From contig JAATET010000015.1 in NCBI GenBank assembly GCA_015655545.1, positions 1 through 32,849 of the forward strand: a stretch of 32,849 nt of DNA, written 5' to 3'. Position numbers and translations under genes: made by a program. The notes beneath the pieces are model-generated. The model was not told the origin of the DNA. It searched no databases and saw only the letters and a program-made list of their open reading frames with translations. Below are positions 8,261 to 17,425 of this stretch, piece by piece (the first letter of the stretch is position 1; every line of letters starts with the position of its first letter). This stretch comes from Chthoniobacterales bacterium (GTDB taxonomy: Bacteria > Verrucomicrobiota > Verrucomicrobiia > Chthoniobacterales > JAATET01).

Positions 8261-9094
8261 ATGATGATCGGGCAAAAAGATGCGATCGTCCGGTTGTTGC
8301 GGGACAACGACCCCGAGACTGTCAAACTGGTAAAAGAGCAGCTCGCCGCCGCCGGCGACGAAGCCTTTGGAACGCTCGTATCCATGGCCGCGATGGAAGA
8401 CGAAAAAGTCTCCCGGCATGTGCGCGAAGTGCTTGATCTGATCGCTGATCGCGAGGCGGAGGACGAATTCAGCCTGCTCTGCCATTTCTTTGGTGACCAT
8501 CACGATCTCGAGCGGGCGAACTGGATGCTCGCCCGCGCCTTGACGCCCGGGGCCGATTTCAAGGCGCTCGAGATCAAGGTGAACTCCTGGGGGCGTCAAT
8601 TTTTGATCAAGAGCTCGGGGGCGATTTCCAGCCGCGAACGCGTGATGCAACTGGCCGATTTCATGTCGAGCGAACTGGCGTTTCGCGGCAACACCGAGGA
8701 CTATTACAGCGAGCGGAATTGCCTGCTGCCATCCGTGATCGAATCGCGCATGGGCATTCCGATCACGCTCACGCTGCTTTACATGATGGTCGCGGCGCGC
8801 GCGGGCATGTGCGTCGAGGGCATCAACCTTCCGGGCCACTTCATCGCGCGGCACGGCGAGTTGTATTTCGATCCTTTTCATCGCGGCCGCATCCTCACGA
8901 AGACGGATTGCATGGCGATCATGGCGAAACAGAATCTGAGCCTGCAAAAAAGCCATCTGGCCGATGCGACGGCGCGGCAGATTCTCGTCCGCGTGCTCGC
9001 GAACCTGCTCTACGTTTACGACCTCAAGCGCGAACGGGAAAGCCATGCCCGGGTCAATGCCTGGATTCGCGCCCTGACCGCGGAGACCTGCTAA
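8261..9094 (+). CDS. SirB1-type transglutaminase-like protein
   Basis: The 277-residue protein resembles the SirB1/transglutaminase-like family of cytosolic proteins of unknown function. The recognisable core (about 110-240) contains LADFMSSELAFRGNTEDYYSERNCLLPSVIESRMGIPITLTLLYMMVAARAG, then GINLPGHFIARHG and a FDPFHRGRILT stretch, all typical of this family. The N-terminal 90 residues are helical and HEAT-repeat-like. The usual C-terminal TPR segment appears shortened. No signal peptide is seen. It precedes cinA by 10 bp on the same strand. The enzymatic role is not established. Confidence 0.8.
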   Translation: MMIGQKDAIVRLLRDNDPETVKLVKEQLAAAGDEAFGTLVSMAAMEDEKVSRHVREVLDLIADREAEDEFSLLCHFFGDHHDLERANWMLARALTPGADFKALEIKVNSWGRQFLIKSSGAISSRERVMQLADFMSSELAFRGNTEDYYSERNCLLPSVIESRMGIPITLTLLYMMVAARAGMCVEGINLPGHFIARHGELYFDPFHRGRILTKTDCMAIMAKQNLSLQKSHLADATARQILVRVLANLLYVYDLKRERESHARVNAWIRALTAETC

Positions 9095-9104
9095 GGGCGC
9101 GGTC

Positions 9105-10340
9105 TTGATTGTCGAGGTTCTCAACACCGGCACCGAGCTGTTGCTCGGAAATGTCGTCAACTCGCATGTCGCCTATTTCGGCCAGGCGCTTTTTCCGCTC
9201 GGCCTGCGCATCGCGCGCCAGACCACGGTGCCGGACGGCGCGGCGATCCGGAATGGGCTGATCGAGGCGTTCGACCGCTGCGAAGTCTTGCTGGTGACCG
9301 GCGGACTCGGGCCGACGACCGACGACCTCGCGCGTGAACTCTGCGCTGAGTTGCTGGGCCTGCGCCTGGTGGCCGACGATGAGATCCTGCGGCAGATTCA
9401 GGAACGCTGCGCTCGGCGCGGCTTTGCCTTTCAGGAACGAATGCGCCGTCAAACGATGGTGCCCGAAGGGGCGACAGTGATGCCAAACGCGCACGGCACG
9501 GCGCCGGGCCTGTATTTGCCGGCGCTGGAAAGGCCGTCGTCCCGCACGCCGCATATTTTCCTGCTGCCGGGGCCGCCGTGCGAGCTGAAGCCGATGTTCG
9601 AGACTTATGTGCTGCCGCGGCTTCGCGAGCTGGCGGATGGCGAAAACGTTGCGCAATGCCGCGTCTATCGCTGCGTGGGCATTGGAGAGTCGATGGTCGA
9701 ATCACGCATCGGTCTGCGTCTTTCCAATATGGACGGGCTGGAGATTGGCTATTGCGCGCGGCCGAACGAAGTCGATTTCCGGTTGATCGGGTCGCCGGAA
9801 CTACTCGACGAACTGGAGCCGCAGATTCTTGCGGAGCTGGGCGAATTCATTGTTTCGCAGGACGGCGCGAATCTGGAAGAAGTGGTCGTCGCGAAGCTTC
9901 GCGAGCTCGGCCGCACGCTGGCCACCGCGGAATCCTGCACCGGAGGATTGCTGGCTCATCGCATCACGAACGTGCCGGGCGCTTCGGAAATTTTTGGAGC
10001 GGGGTGGGTGACCTACGCGAACGAAATCAAGACCGCGGAACTCGGAGTCGACGCGGCGTTGATCGCAAAGCATGGCGCGGTGAGCGAGCCGGTCGCGCGT
10101 GGCATGGCCGAAGGCGCTCGCGAGCAGGCCGACGCGGACTATGCGCTTGCCACGACGGGCATTGCCGGCCCCGGCGGGGGAACGGATGAGAAGCCCGTGG
10201 GCACCGTATTCCTGGCGCTCGCGGAAAGGGAGGGGCCGACGATGGTGTGGCGCGAATTTTTCCCGACCGACCGCGAGACCTTCAAGCAGCTCGCCACGCA
10301 GTCCGCTTTGAACGCGCTGCGAAAACGGCTAGATTCGTGA
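9105..10340 (+). CDS. cinA: CinA-like competence/damage-inducible protein; NMN deamidase-type C domain
   Basis: The 411-residue protein has the two-domain CinA layout. The N-terminal MoaB/MogA-like domain (about 1-170) contains VLNTGTELLLGNVVNSH and VTGGLGPTTDDLARE, the pterin-binding-type loop linked to ADP-ribose pyrophosphatase activity in characterised members. The C-terminal CinA domain (about 250-405) contains TLATAESCTGGLLAHRIT and TTGIAGPGGGTDEKPVGTV, the NMN-deamidase (PncC) signatures. Together they suggest a role in NAD by-product clearance and recycling. The start is TTG at 9105 after AAGGG; no upstream in-frame start fits better. It sits 10 bp from the Hsp33-like gene. Confidence 0.9.
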   Translation: MIVEVLNTGTELLLGNVVNSHVAYFGQALFPLGLRIARQTTVPDGAAIRNGLIEAFDRCEVLLVTGGLGPTTDDLARELCAELLGLRLVADDEILRQIQERCARRGFAFQERMRRQTMVPEGATVMPNAHGTAPGLYLPALERPSSRTPHIFLLPGPPCELKPMFETYVLPRLRELADGENVAQCRVYRCVGIGESMVESRIGLRLSNMDGLEIGYCARPNEVDFRLIGSPELLDELEPQILAELGEFIVSQDGANLEEVVVAKLRELGRTLATAESCTGGLLAHRITNVPGASEIFGAGWVTYANEIKTAELGVDAALIAKHGAVSEPVARGMAEGAREQADADYALATTGIAGPGGGTDEKPVGTVFLALAEREGPTMVWREFFPTDRETFKQLATQSALNALRKRLDS

Positions 10341-10350
10341 GCGAAATTTT

Positions 10351-11160
10351 ATGAGCGAAGAGATCGACGAGCGGGATACGGAAGTGCGCACTTATTTTGT
10401 GCGGGGCAGGAATGCGCTCGTGGCCCGGGCGGAATTTTCAAAAATCTATGTCGATTACTATCTGCACGTGGCCGACTGCGGTTTGAAAGTGAGTCCCGAG
10501 GAAGCGGAGTTCGTCAAAAACGCGCTCGCGGCGATCACCCTTCATGGCGCCTCGCGTCCTCGGAACGAGCGCGCGGCCTGGACGGTGAATTTTCAAAACC
10601 CGCTCCTCAATGTCTTCGCCGCTTGCGACAATCCCGGAGGCACCGTGGTGGCCAATGTGTTTTCCGAAGGAGTGCGCGAGGGCACGCAGAATCTCTTTTA
10701 TGCGGACACGATTCGCGGCGATGCGGCCTCGCGCCGGAGCGTGGTGGATTTCGACGGATCGGATTTCTTCGCCGCCGCCGAGCGTTACTACTCGCACAGC
10801 GAGCAACGGCTCACGCGTTTCTTTCCGTATGGCGACGATGAATTCGTGCTGGTCGGAGCGCAGCCGGATTGCGATCTCGCCTGGCTCGAGGCGCTCGACG
10901 CGGAAGCCGTTCGTCGGCTCGACCAGACCGAGGAGCTCTCGCTGCTCGAGCAGCGGGCCTACCATTTCGAATGCGGCTGCACCCAGGCGCGGATGATGCG
11001 CGCGATCCTGCCGGCCTTTCGGCAGAATGCCGAAGCGCTTTTCGAGGGCGATGAGGTCATTCGCATGAGTTGTCCGCGATGCGGCGCGCGCCACGCGATC
11101 ACCCGCGAGGCGCTCGAAGCGCTGGAAAAGGCCGATTCCTCGGCCGAGGCCTCGCGGTGA
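10351..11160 (+). CDS. hslO: Hsp33-family redox-regulated chaperone
   Basis: The 269-residue protein resembles Hsp33, a cytosolic holdase switched on by oxidation of a zinc-bound Cys cluster. The C-terminal redox switch is present as CxC (C208 and C210) and CxxC (C241 and C244), with the usual spacing of about 30 residues. The N-terminal domain contains NPLLNVFAACDNPGGTVVANVFSEGVREGTQNLFY, which resembles the substrate-binding core but is divergent from proteobacterial HslO. The CHAD gene begins inside the stop codon (GTGA overlap), so the two are probably cotranscribed. Confidence 0.82.
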   Translation: MSEEIDERDTEVRTYFVRGRNALVARAEFSKIYVDYYLHVADCGLKVSPEEAEFVKNALAAITLHGASRPRNERAAWTVNFQNPLLNVFAACDNPGGTVVANVFSEGVREGTQNLFYADTIRGDAASRRSVVDFDGSDFFAAAERYYSHSEQRLTRFFPYGDDEFVLVGAQPDCDLAWLEALDAEAVRRLDQTEELSLLEQRAYHFECGCTQARMMRAILPAFRQNAEALFEGDEVIRMSCPRCGARHAITREALEALEKADSSAEASR

Positions 11161-11927
11161 GCCTGCGCCTGCCAGCGAGGAGGGCGCCTGGAGCCGGATT
11201 GCGGGTCGTGCTGGTCTCGCTGGCCCGGCAGGCAAAGCGGGACATCGAGGAGGTGGCGGACCAACCGGAAGAGCGCATTCACCGCCTGCGCACGGGCATG
11301 AAGAAATACCGTTCGCTGCTGAGGCTCGCCCGCGGCGACGTCAAAAGGCGGCTCAAGGACGCTTTGCGCGAGCGCATCCGCATGCTCAAGGACGGCCTGG
11401 CGGGTTCCCGCGACGACGTGGTGATTTTCAAAACGGTGCAAGCCGTTTTGGGCAAGAAAGGCGCCCGGCGATTGAAATTAAAGTCTCCGCACGGCCGGGG
11501 CAAGGTCGCGGCTCCTCCGGCTCTGCTGGTCGCCGCGGATGAACTGGTGGTTTTGACCGGGACGCTCGAGTTGGACGACCTCGACGAGAAGGAGCTGAGG
11601 CGACATCTCATGCGCTCTCTTCGAAAGACGCAAAAGGCGATGAGCGTGGCGAGCCGCTCCGGCGATGCGCGGGACTTCCATTGCTGGCGCAAGCATGTGA
11701 AGAATGTTTGGTATCAGTCCACGGCGCTGGGCGGCTTGGGAAAGAAGATCGACGGGCTTCGAAAGCCCGCTCAGAAGCTAAGCGAGGTGCTCGGGGACGA
11801 GCATGATCTCACCATCGTGCTGACCACGGTCGAGAATTTGACACCCGCCGACCGCGCCGTCATGGAAGACGCGCGGCAGCGATTGCGGGCGGCCGCGCTT
11901 TCGCTGGGAGCAAAAGCGCGGGCTTAG
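11157..11927 (+). CDS. CHAD domain protein
   Basis: A GTG start at 11157 overlaps the Hsp33-like stop (GTGA) and gives 256 residues. The reading frame is open further upstream, but that part lies inside the Hsp33-like gene. The protein is helical and very rich in Arg and Lys. Conserved histidines appear in RIHRLRTGMKKYRSLLRL (about 40-57) and in DFHCWRKHVKNVWYQ (about 175-190), which is the CHAD pattern. CHAD domains bind inorganic polyphosphate. A PiT phosphate transporter gene lies convergent only 5 bp downstream, which is consistent with phosphate or polyphosphate physiology, though convergent neighbours need not be linked. Confidence 0.85.
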   Translation: MSLRLPARRAPGAGLRVVLVSLARQAKRDIEEVADQPEERIHRLRTGMKKYRSLLRLARGDVKRRLKDALRERIRMLKDGLAGSRDDVVIFKTVQAVLGKKGARRLKLKSPHGRGKVAAPPALLVAADELVVLTGTLELDDLDEKELRRHLMRSLRKTQKAMSVASRSGDARDFHCWRKHVKNVWYQSTALGGLGKKIDGLRKPAQKLSEVLGDEHDLTIVLTTVENLTPADRAVMEDARQRLRAAALSLGAKARA

Positions 11928-11932
11928 CGTTT

Positions 11933-13414
11933 TCAATGCAGCCCGAGCCAGAAGAGCAGGTTCAGGCCGAAGGCGAAAAGCAGCGCGCCGAGGAAGATGC
12001 AGACGGGCAGAGTGAGCACCCAGGCGAGCATGATGTTGCGCAGGGTCTGGGCCTGAAGGCCTGAGCCGTTGGCGGCCATCGTGCCGGCGACACCCGAGGA
12101 GAGAATGTGCGTCGTGCTGACCGGCAGGCCGAATTTGTCGGCCACGAGAATCGTGCACATCGCGACGAGCTCGGCGGAGGCGCCCTGGGCGTAGGTGAGG
12201 TGCGCTTTGCCGATTTTTTCGCCGACGGTGACGACGATGCGTTTCCACCCGACCATCGTGCCGAGACCAAGCGCGAGCGCGGTCGCGAATTTCACCCAAT
12301 CCGGAATGTGTTTCGTGAGGTGATCCGCCGCGTTTGAGAATTGCGTCGCCGCCGCTTCGTCCGCGGGGGTGGCGAGCCCATGAACCTTGGTGATCTTCGT
12401 GAGGGCGCCCGATACGAGATAGAGATTCGAGCGCAGGTCGCGACGTTCTTCTTCCGGCACGTTCTGGAAGTTTTGCGCGCCTTTGAGCTTGGTGGCGATA
12501 TCTCCGGCTGTTGCCGCCAGGGCGGCAAAGACCGCGGGGGTGAGGCTGGTGTGCCCTTTCAAATATTCCGAAACTTCCGGGGACGGATTTTTGCTGGTCA
12601 AGCCATCGGCCTTGGCGGTGAAGGCCGTTTGAAGCTGGGCCGCGGAGGTCGCGACGATTTGCACGTCTTTCGGTTCCGCGTTCATCCGCAGGGCATAGCT
12701 GGCGGGAAGAATGCCGATGAGAATGAGCATGATGAGGCCCATGCCTTTCTGGCCGTCATTCGAACCGTGCGCAAAACTCACGCCGGTGCAGGTGAGCACC
12801 AGGATTCCGCGAATCCACCACGGCGGCGCTTCCTTGCCGGTTGGAGCGGTGTAGAGCGCGGGATTCTTGATGAGGGCCTTGGCGAGAAGCAGCAGCAGGG
12901 CCGCGCAAACGAATCCGACGACGGGTGAAATGAGCAGGAAGGTGCCGATTTCCTGCGCCTTGTGCCAGTTCACGCCCTCGCCGAAATGACTGCCCTTGGA
13001 GATGAGAGAATTCGCGAGGCCCACGCCCATGATCGCACCGATCAGCGTGTGCGAACTGGAGGCGGGCAGGCCGAGATACCAGGTGCCGAGATTCCAGACG
13101 ATGGCCGCGAGCAGCAGGGCGAAAACCATTGCGAAACCGGCGGACGATCCGACGTTGAGAACCAGTTCCACGGGAAGGAGGGCGATGATGCCGAACGCCA
13201 CGGCGCCCGATGAAGTCAGCACGCCGATGAGATTCCAGAGGCCCGACCAGACGACGGCCATCCAGGGCTTGAGCGTGTTCGTGTAGATGACCGTGGCGAC
13301 GGCGTTCGCCGTGTCGTGGAAGCCGTTGACGAATTCGAACCCCAGGGCAAGGGTCAGCGCCAATGCGAGAAAGAAATAGGTCCAGAAAGAGACGGTGATG
13401 GTGGCGATGAGCAT
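11933..13414 (-). CDS. pit: Inorganic phosphate transporter, PiT family
   Basis: The protein has about 493 residues from the ATG at 13414; an upstream in-frame start at 13441 would add 9 residues that fit less well before the first membrane segment. PiT proteins import phosphate, usually as a metal-phosphate complex, by cation symport. Both family signatures are visible: GFEFVNGFHDTANAVATVIYT near residue 20 and the inverted second copy KFGLPVSTTHILSSGVAGTMAANG near residue 440. LPASSSHTLIGAIMGVG near 115 is the partner motif. About 10 hydrophobic segments are split by a soluble loop (about 235-360). Substrate metal and affinity cannot be read from sequence. Confidence 0.93.
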   Translation of the reverse strand: MLIATITVSFWTYFFLALALTLALGFEFVNGFHDTANAVATVIYTNTLKPWMAVVWSGLWNLIGVLTSSGAVAFGIIALLPVELVLNVGSSAGFAMVFALLLAAIVWNLGTWYLGLPASSSHTLIGAIMGVGLANSLISKGSHFGEGVNWHKAQEIGTFLLISPVVGFVCAALLLLLAKALIKNPALYTAPTGKEAPPWWIRGILVLTCTGVSFAHGSNDGQKGMGLIMLILIGILPASYALRMNAEPKDVQIVATSAAQLQTAFTAKADGLTSKNPSPEVSEYLKGHTSLTPAVFAALAATAGDIATKLKGAQNFQNVPEEERRDLRSNLYLVSGALTKITKVHGLATPADEAAATQFSNAADHLTKHIPDWVKFATALALGLGTMVGWKRIVVTVGEKIGKAHLTYAQGASAELVAMCTILVADKFGLPVSTTHILSSGVAGTMAANGSGLQAQTLRNIMLAWVLTLPVCIFLGALLFAFGLNLLFWLGLH

Positions 13415-13481
13415 AATCGAAGTCCGCCACGGCTTTACCAAGGCGGCGGGGAAAGAAAGTCCGCAAAACGTGACAAAATCG

Positions 13482-13862
13482 TCACCTGATGTCCTGCCGG
13501 CCGGCGGAACGGAGCTTCAGGCGTTCGAAGCGGTAGGCCCAATACGCGCTGCTGGGATAGGCCACCCATTTTCCTTTGTGGAAAACCGGAGTGATGCGCC
13601 GGAGCCGGGCGGCGAGATCGAGGGAAAGGTGTTGTTCGGCCAGGAGCGAGGAAAGGATCGTCTCCAAATCGGGCGCGGAGGGCCGTGCCATATCGCCCTG
13701 CGCCGGCGCGGCGCTTTCGTGAGCGGCGATCGCGGCGTTGAACGCGCGCATGGCTGCGGCGTTGGCTCCGCAGAGGATGAACCAGACCAAGGCGACCAGC
13801 ACCGTGTAACCGACTACCAGAGCGACCAGCACGAGGATTTCGTGAAGAGGATCGGCGATCAT
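13482..13862 (-). CDS. Small membrane-anchored protein of unknown function
   Basis: The 126-residue protein has one strong N-terminal hydrophobic segment (about residues 8-32) followed by a soluble region of about 90 residues with Leu-rich helices and a C-terminal YPSSAYWAYRFERLKLR stretch. I do not recognise the family. It lies 67 bp upstream of the phosphate transporter on the same strand, so cotranscription is possible but not shown. The topology suggests a single-pass inner-membrane protein with the C-terminus in the cytosol, by the positive charges after the segment. Confidence 0.6.
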   Translation of the reverse strand: MIADPLHEILVLVALVVGYTVLVALVWFILCGANAAAMRAFNAAIAAHESAAPAQGDMARPSAPDLETILSSLLAEQHLSLDLAARLRRITPVFHKGKWVAYPSSAYWAYRFERLKLRSAGRQDIR

Positions 13863-13913
13863 CTTTTGGAAATTTTACGATGCGGGGGCAAAAACCCCAA
13901 GGAGAAGAGTCGC

Positions 13914-13953
13914 AAAAAAAGAGAGCAGGAGCCGCGGACGGCTCCTGCTCTCT
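13914..13953 (-). terminator. Strong rho-independent terminator of the phytase-like gene
   Basis: A perfect 15-bp stem (13920-13934 with 13939-13953) closes a 4-nt loop. On the - strand it is followed by a run of seven T (13914-13920 read as A on +). It begins 18 bp after the stop of the secreted phytase-like gene, and there is no T-run on the other side, so it should end leftward transcription. Confidence 0.93.
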
Positions 13954-13971
13954 AGTCGAGGCAAAGGGACT

Positions 13972-15968
13972 CTATTTACGAAAGACGATGAGTTTCACCG
14001 GCGCAGAAACGGCTCCGGCAGCATCGGTCGTCCGAACGAGGATGATATTTTTCCCAGGCTTGAGTTCGGCGTCGAAACTCCATTTCGCTCCGCCCTTGGC
14101 TTTGCGGTAGGGGCCTTTGTTGACCTTGACCTCGACCTTGCGGACGCTGCCGTCGCCGTCGTGCGCGCTGCCATGAACCTTGAAGGTGTCTTTGGAGGTG
14201 GTGACCTTCTTTTTTCCGCCCAGCTTGACGACGGGCGGCTGATTGGCGGCCGGCGGAGTGGTGGTGGAAGTGACCGGGGCTGAGTCAGCCGGAGGATCGA
14301 TCGTTACTCGAAAGGAGAGAAACATGGTGTCGTTCTCGTTGGCCGTGGAAGCGCCGACGGGAGCGGGTTTGCGGACGGCGGTGTGGGCGCTGAAAGCGTC
14401 GTAGTCCACCAGCGTGCCGCCAGGGCCAACCATCTTTCCGGCCGACGTGAGGAAGTCATTGTCGTTTGCGACGAACAAAAAGTAGTCGTGCGGCGCGGCG
14501 GGGTCCCGGGCCGGGACGAGCGACATGCCCTCCCATTTTCCCCGAGCGTTTCCTTGGTCACTTGCGCGGTGCCGCCGAGGTCGAGGTTGATGTTGAACTT
14601 CCCGAGCTGCGCGCTGTTGAGCATGTTTACTGCTTCGGTCGCGCTCAAGGGAACGATCGACGGATCGATCACGCCGACGCTGGTGGTGACTTTGCCGCCG
14701 ATGTCGTCGCGGGTGGTGCCGGCGATGTTCGTGGGAGTGCCGACCGTGAGATCGACAAGCAGCACGCTCTTGTAAACGGAGGGGTTTGGAGCGGGGTTGC
14801 CCTGGCCATTTGCATCGCGGGAGAGGACGAGGATGCGGTGGTCGTCGAGGGCGACGATTTCGCTCTGCGCCGCGGTGGCGTTGACGGCGCCGCCATCGCC
14901 TTCCAGCGTGTAGGTGGGAAGCTGGAGAACGTATTCGTCCGCGGGGGCGCCGGGCGTGGCGTTGCTGCTCACGTCATAAACGGCGAGCCGGGTGTAGAGC
15001 CGGTTTTGTTGCGGATTGCCGCTGTCCTGCACGGTCGCGCTTTGCAGCAGGGTGAAGAGTTTCTTGCCGTCGGGGCTGAGCGCTACGCCTTCGATTCCCT
15101 GGTTGTTGCGGCGGCCGTCGGCTGCCGCGACGGTCGAGATGAAGTTCAACGCGCCCGCGGTGTGCGGTTGCACGGCGGCCGGCGGGATGATGACGCCGAC
15201 GATTTCCTTGGACGCATTGAAATAATAGACGTTGGCTCCGTATTCGTCGGAGAAATAGCCCGAGCCGTCGGCCTTGAGCGCGAGACCCTCGGCGTCGATG
15301 GCGAGTTTGTTGATGCCGGTGAAGGTCTGGTTGGCCGCGCCGGGAGTGGGCTGGCCGGTGTAGCTGGTGACGTAGGGCACCGTCTTGCCGAAGATTGTCG
15401 CGTTGCCGGTCGCTCCCGGGTCGAGCCCGCTCGTCACGGCGCCGGCGCCGGTGTTCGGATCCGTGTAGGTAAATTTCACGCCGGAGATCGCCGAGGTGAA
15501 GCTGATCTGCGTCTGGGCGGCGATGCGCGACGCGATGTCCGCGCCGCCGATGTTCGAGCTGCCGGTGTAAGGCGTGAACGAAAATTGGACCTGCTGGATG
15601 CGGGCGGCGTAATCCGAGAAAAATCCGCCGGCGTTGTTATTATTGTAGCCGCGGTCGGGCAGGATGTTGAACGTGCCCGAGTAGGAGGCGCCGTTGCGTT
15701 TCCAGTTCGTAATCTGCAATCCGGAAACCGAGCCGAAGGTCTCACCGAAGGAATCGAACGCCGAAGCGGAGATGCGGCCGACGCCGACGAGTCCGTGGTT
15801 GACGAAGGTCGTGCCGCCGAGCGTGGCGCTCACGTCGCCGGGCGTGGCGATGGTATGCGGAGTGGTATATTGCGCAAAGCCGGCGAGGGGCGCGGCGGTA
15901 ATCGCGGCTAGGGCGAGAGCCCACGTGCGATGACGGGGAGTTCGGAGAAATGGGAGCGGATTTTTCAT
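13972..15968 (-). CDS. Secreted esterase-like phytase domain protein with Ig-like C-terminus (frame broken)
   Basis: Two frames together encode one protein of about 665 residues. It starts at the ATG at 15968 with a Sec signal peptide (basic start, then hydrophobic ALALAAITAAPLAGFAQ). The body matches the 'esterase-like activity of phytase' beta-propeller family: GVGRISASAFD, ILPDRGYNNNN, AIDAEGLALKADGSGYFSDEYGANVYYF, NNQGIEGVALSPDGKKLF and YFLFVANDNDF. The tail (about 570-665) is Ig-like (NQPPVVKLGG, then DTFKVHGSAHDGDG). The frame breaks at 14536-14540, in the expected conserved LGEKWEGMSLVP stretch. One extra base in the A4 or G4 run restores it. This suggests a sequencing error or a recent mutation rather than two genes. 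The protein is probably exported; substrate unknown. Confidence 0.8.
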
Positions 15969-16055
15969 GCGCGCGCATTTCAAACGGGCGCGCGTCCCGG
16001 CGGGTAGCGGGGAATTGTGACGTTCCGTTCAAACGCCGTTCGGTTCCTTCGCGTT

Positions 16056-17132
16056 TTACGCGGCGGTCGCTTCTTCGAGGCGGGTCTCGACGTCGGACGA
16101 GTAGAGGGCGTCGATCATTTCGGCGATGTCGCCCTCGATGAAAAGGTCGAGGTTGTAGAGCGTGAGGCCGATGCGGTGGTCGGTGACGCGGTTCTGCGGG
16201 AAATTATAGGTGCGGATTTTTTCCTCGCGTCCGCCGCCGCCGAGGAGGCTTTTGCGATGCGCGGAATATTTTTCCTCTTCCTCGCGGCGTTTATCCTCGA
16301 GCAGGCGCGAACGCATGATTTTCAAGGCCGCCTCCTTGTTCTTCTGCTGGCTGCGGCCGTCCTGGCAGCGAACGATGCGGCCGGTCGGAATGTGCATCAC
16401 TTGAACGGCGGAGTCGGTGGTGTTCACGCCCTGGCCGCCCGGTCCGCCCGCGCGGCAAACCTCGATGCGAAGATCACCCGGAGGAATGACGAGATCGATC
16501 TCCTCGGCCTCGGGCAATACGGCGACGGTCGCGACCGACGTATGAATGCGGCCCTGCGCTTCCGTCGCCGGCACTCGCTGGACGCGATGCGGGCCGCTCT
16601 CGTAGCGCATCTTGCGGAAGACGTGGTCGCCGCTGAGGCGGAAAATGATTTCCTTGAATCCGCCGAGGTCCGCGGAGCTGCTTTCGAGGGTTTCCACTTT
16701 CAGGCCGCTGGTCTCGGCGAAACGGCAATACATGCGGAAAAGATCGGCGGCGAAAAGCGCGGCCTCGGTGCCGCCGGTGCCGGCGCGGATTTCCACGATC
16801 GCGTCCTTGTCCTCGTCGGGCTCGGGGGGGAGAAGGGCGATCTGGAGTTCGCGTTCGAGTTTGGGGATGAGCTTTTGCAGCGCGGGAATTTCCGCCTGCG
16901 CGAGCTCGGCCATTTCGGCATCGCTGCCGGCGGCCATTTCCTCGTTCTCCGCGAGCTCGCGACGGGTTTTCTCGAAAGCATTCCAGCGATCGATCAGGGC
17001 GCGGAGCTGCGAGTGCTCGCGCAAAACTTCCTGCGCCCGTTTCGGGTCGGAGAAAAGCTCGGACGAGCCGACAGCTTCCTCCAGTTCGGAAAAGCGTTCC
17101 TGTTTGCGGGCGACGAGGTTGGAGAAATCCAT
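16056..17132 (-). CDS. prfA: Peptide chain release factor 1
   Basis: The protein has 358 residues from the ATG at 17132. A GTG at 17171 would add 13 residues, but that start lies inside a stable hairpin and the added residues do not resemble RF1. RF1 releases peptides at UAA and UAG. The stop-codon tripeptide region reads PATEAQGRIHTS, the RF1 type (P-x-T) rather than the SPF of RF2. The catalytic GGQ lies in GGPGGQGVNTTDSAV, where its Gln is methylated in characterised members. The C-terminal DHRIGLTLYNLD motif is also present. It follows rpmE on the same strand, a common order. Confidence 0.95.
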   Translation of the reverse strand: MDFSNLVARKQERFSELEEAVGSSELFSDPKRAQEVLREHSQLRALIDRWNAFEKTRRELAENEEMAAGSDAEMAELAQAEIPALQKLIPKLERELQIALLPPEPDEDKDAIVEIRAGTGGTEAALFAADLFRMYCRFAETSGLKVETLESSSADLGGFKEIIFRLSGDHVFRKMRYESGPHRVQRVPATEAQGRIHTSVATVAVLPEAEEIDLVIPPGDLRIEVCRAGGPGGQGVNTTDSAVQVMHIPTGRIVRCQDGRSQQKNKEAALKIMRSRLLEDKRREEEEKYSAHRKSLLGGGGREEKIRTYNFPQNRVTDHRIGLTLYNLDLFIEGDIAEMIDALYSSDVETRLEEATAA

Positions 17133-17139
17133 AAATGCA

Positions 17140-17177
17140 GAAACGGTGACCCGGCTTGCGCGCGGAGTCACCGTTTC
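17140..17177 (-). promoter_or_regulatory. Perfect 11-bp hairpin just before the prfA start
   Basis: An 11-bp perfect inverted repeat (17140-17150 and 17167-17177) with a 16-nt loop lies between rpmE and prfA and ends 8 nt from the prfA ATG. No T-run follows it on the - strand, so it does not look like a simple terminator. It would occupy the usual ribosome-binding region of prfA and could modulate its translation or be an RNA-processing site. No other ribosome binding site is visible. Confidence 0.5.
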
Positions 17178-17194
17178 GAGTGCGGGGGAGAAAT

Positions 17195-17425
17195 CTAAGC
17201 GGACTTTTTGGCGGCGCGGGTTGCCTTGACGCTGCCGTAACGGCGCGCGAATTTCTCGACGCGGCCGGCGGTATCGACGAACTTCTGCTCGCCGGTGAAG
17301 AACGGATGGCAGGCGGCGCAGATGCCGATTTTGAGATTGTCACGCGTGGAGCGGGTGCGATACGTGGCGCCGCATGCGCAGACGATCACCGTCTCGGTGT
17401 AGGTAGGATGGATGTCAGCTCTCAT
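17195..17425 (-). CDS. rpmE: 50S ribosomal protein L31, zinc-binding form
   Basis: The 76-residue protein begins MRADIHPTYTETVIVCACGATY. Cys residues in VCACG and ICAACHPFFTGEQKFVDTAGRVEKF give the four-Cys C+ form of L31 that binds zinc. The frame is open further upstream, but homologues start at this Met, so 17425 is the proper start. The start region overlaps the start of the divergent acyl-CoA synthetase-like gene. prfA lies 62 bp downstream. The C-terminal KATRAAKKSA tail is basic, as expected for an rRNA-binding protein. Confidence 0.95.
   Translation of the reverse strand: MRADIHPTYTETVIVCACGATYRTRSTRDNLKIGICAACHPFFTGEQKFVDTAGRVEKFARRYGSVKATRAAKKSA

Noticed and set aside
16056-17132. 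Release factor 2 (prfB) as identity
   Set aside because: The stop-codon recognition tripeptide region is of RF1 type (PAT) and not SPF, and the gene sits after rpmE, as prfA often does.
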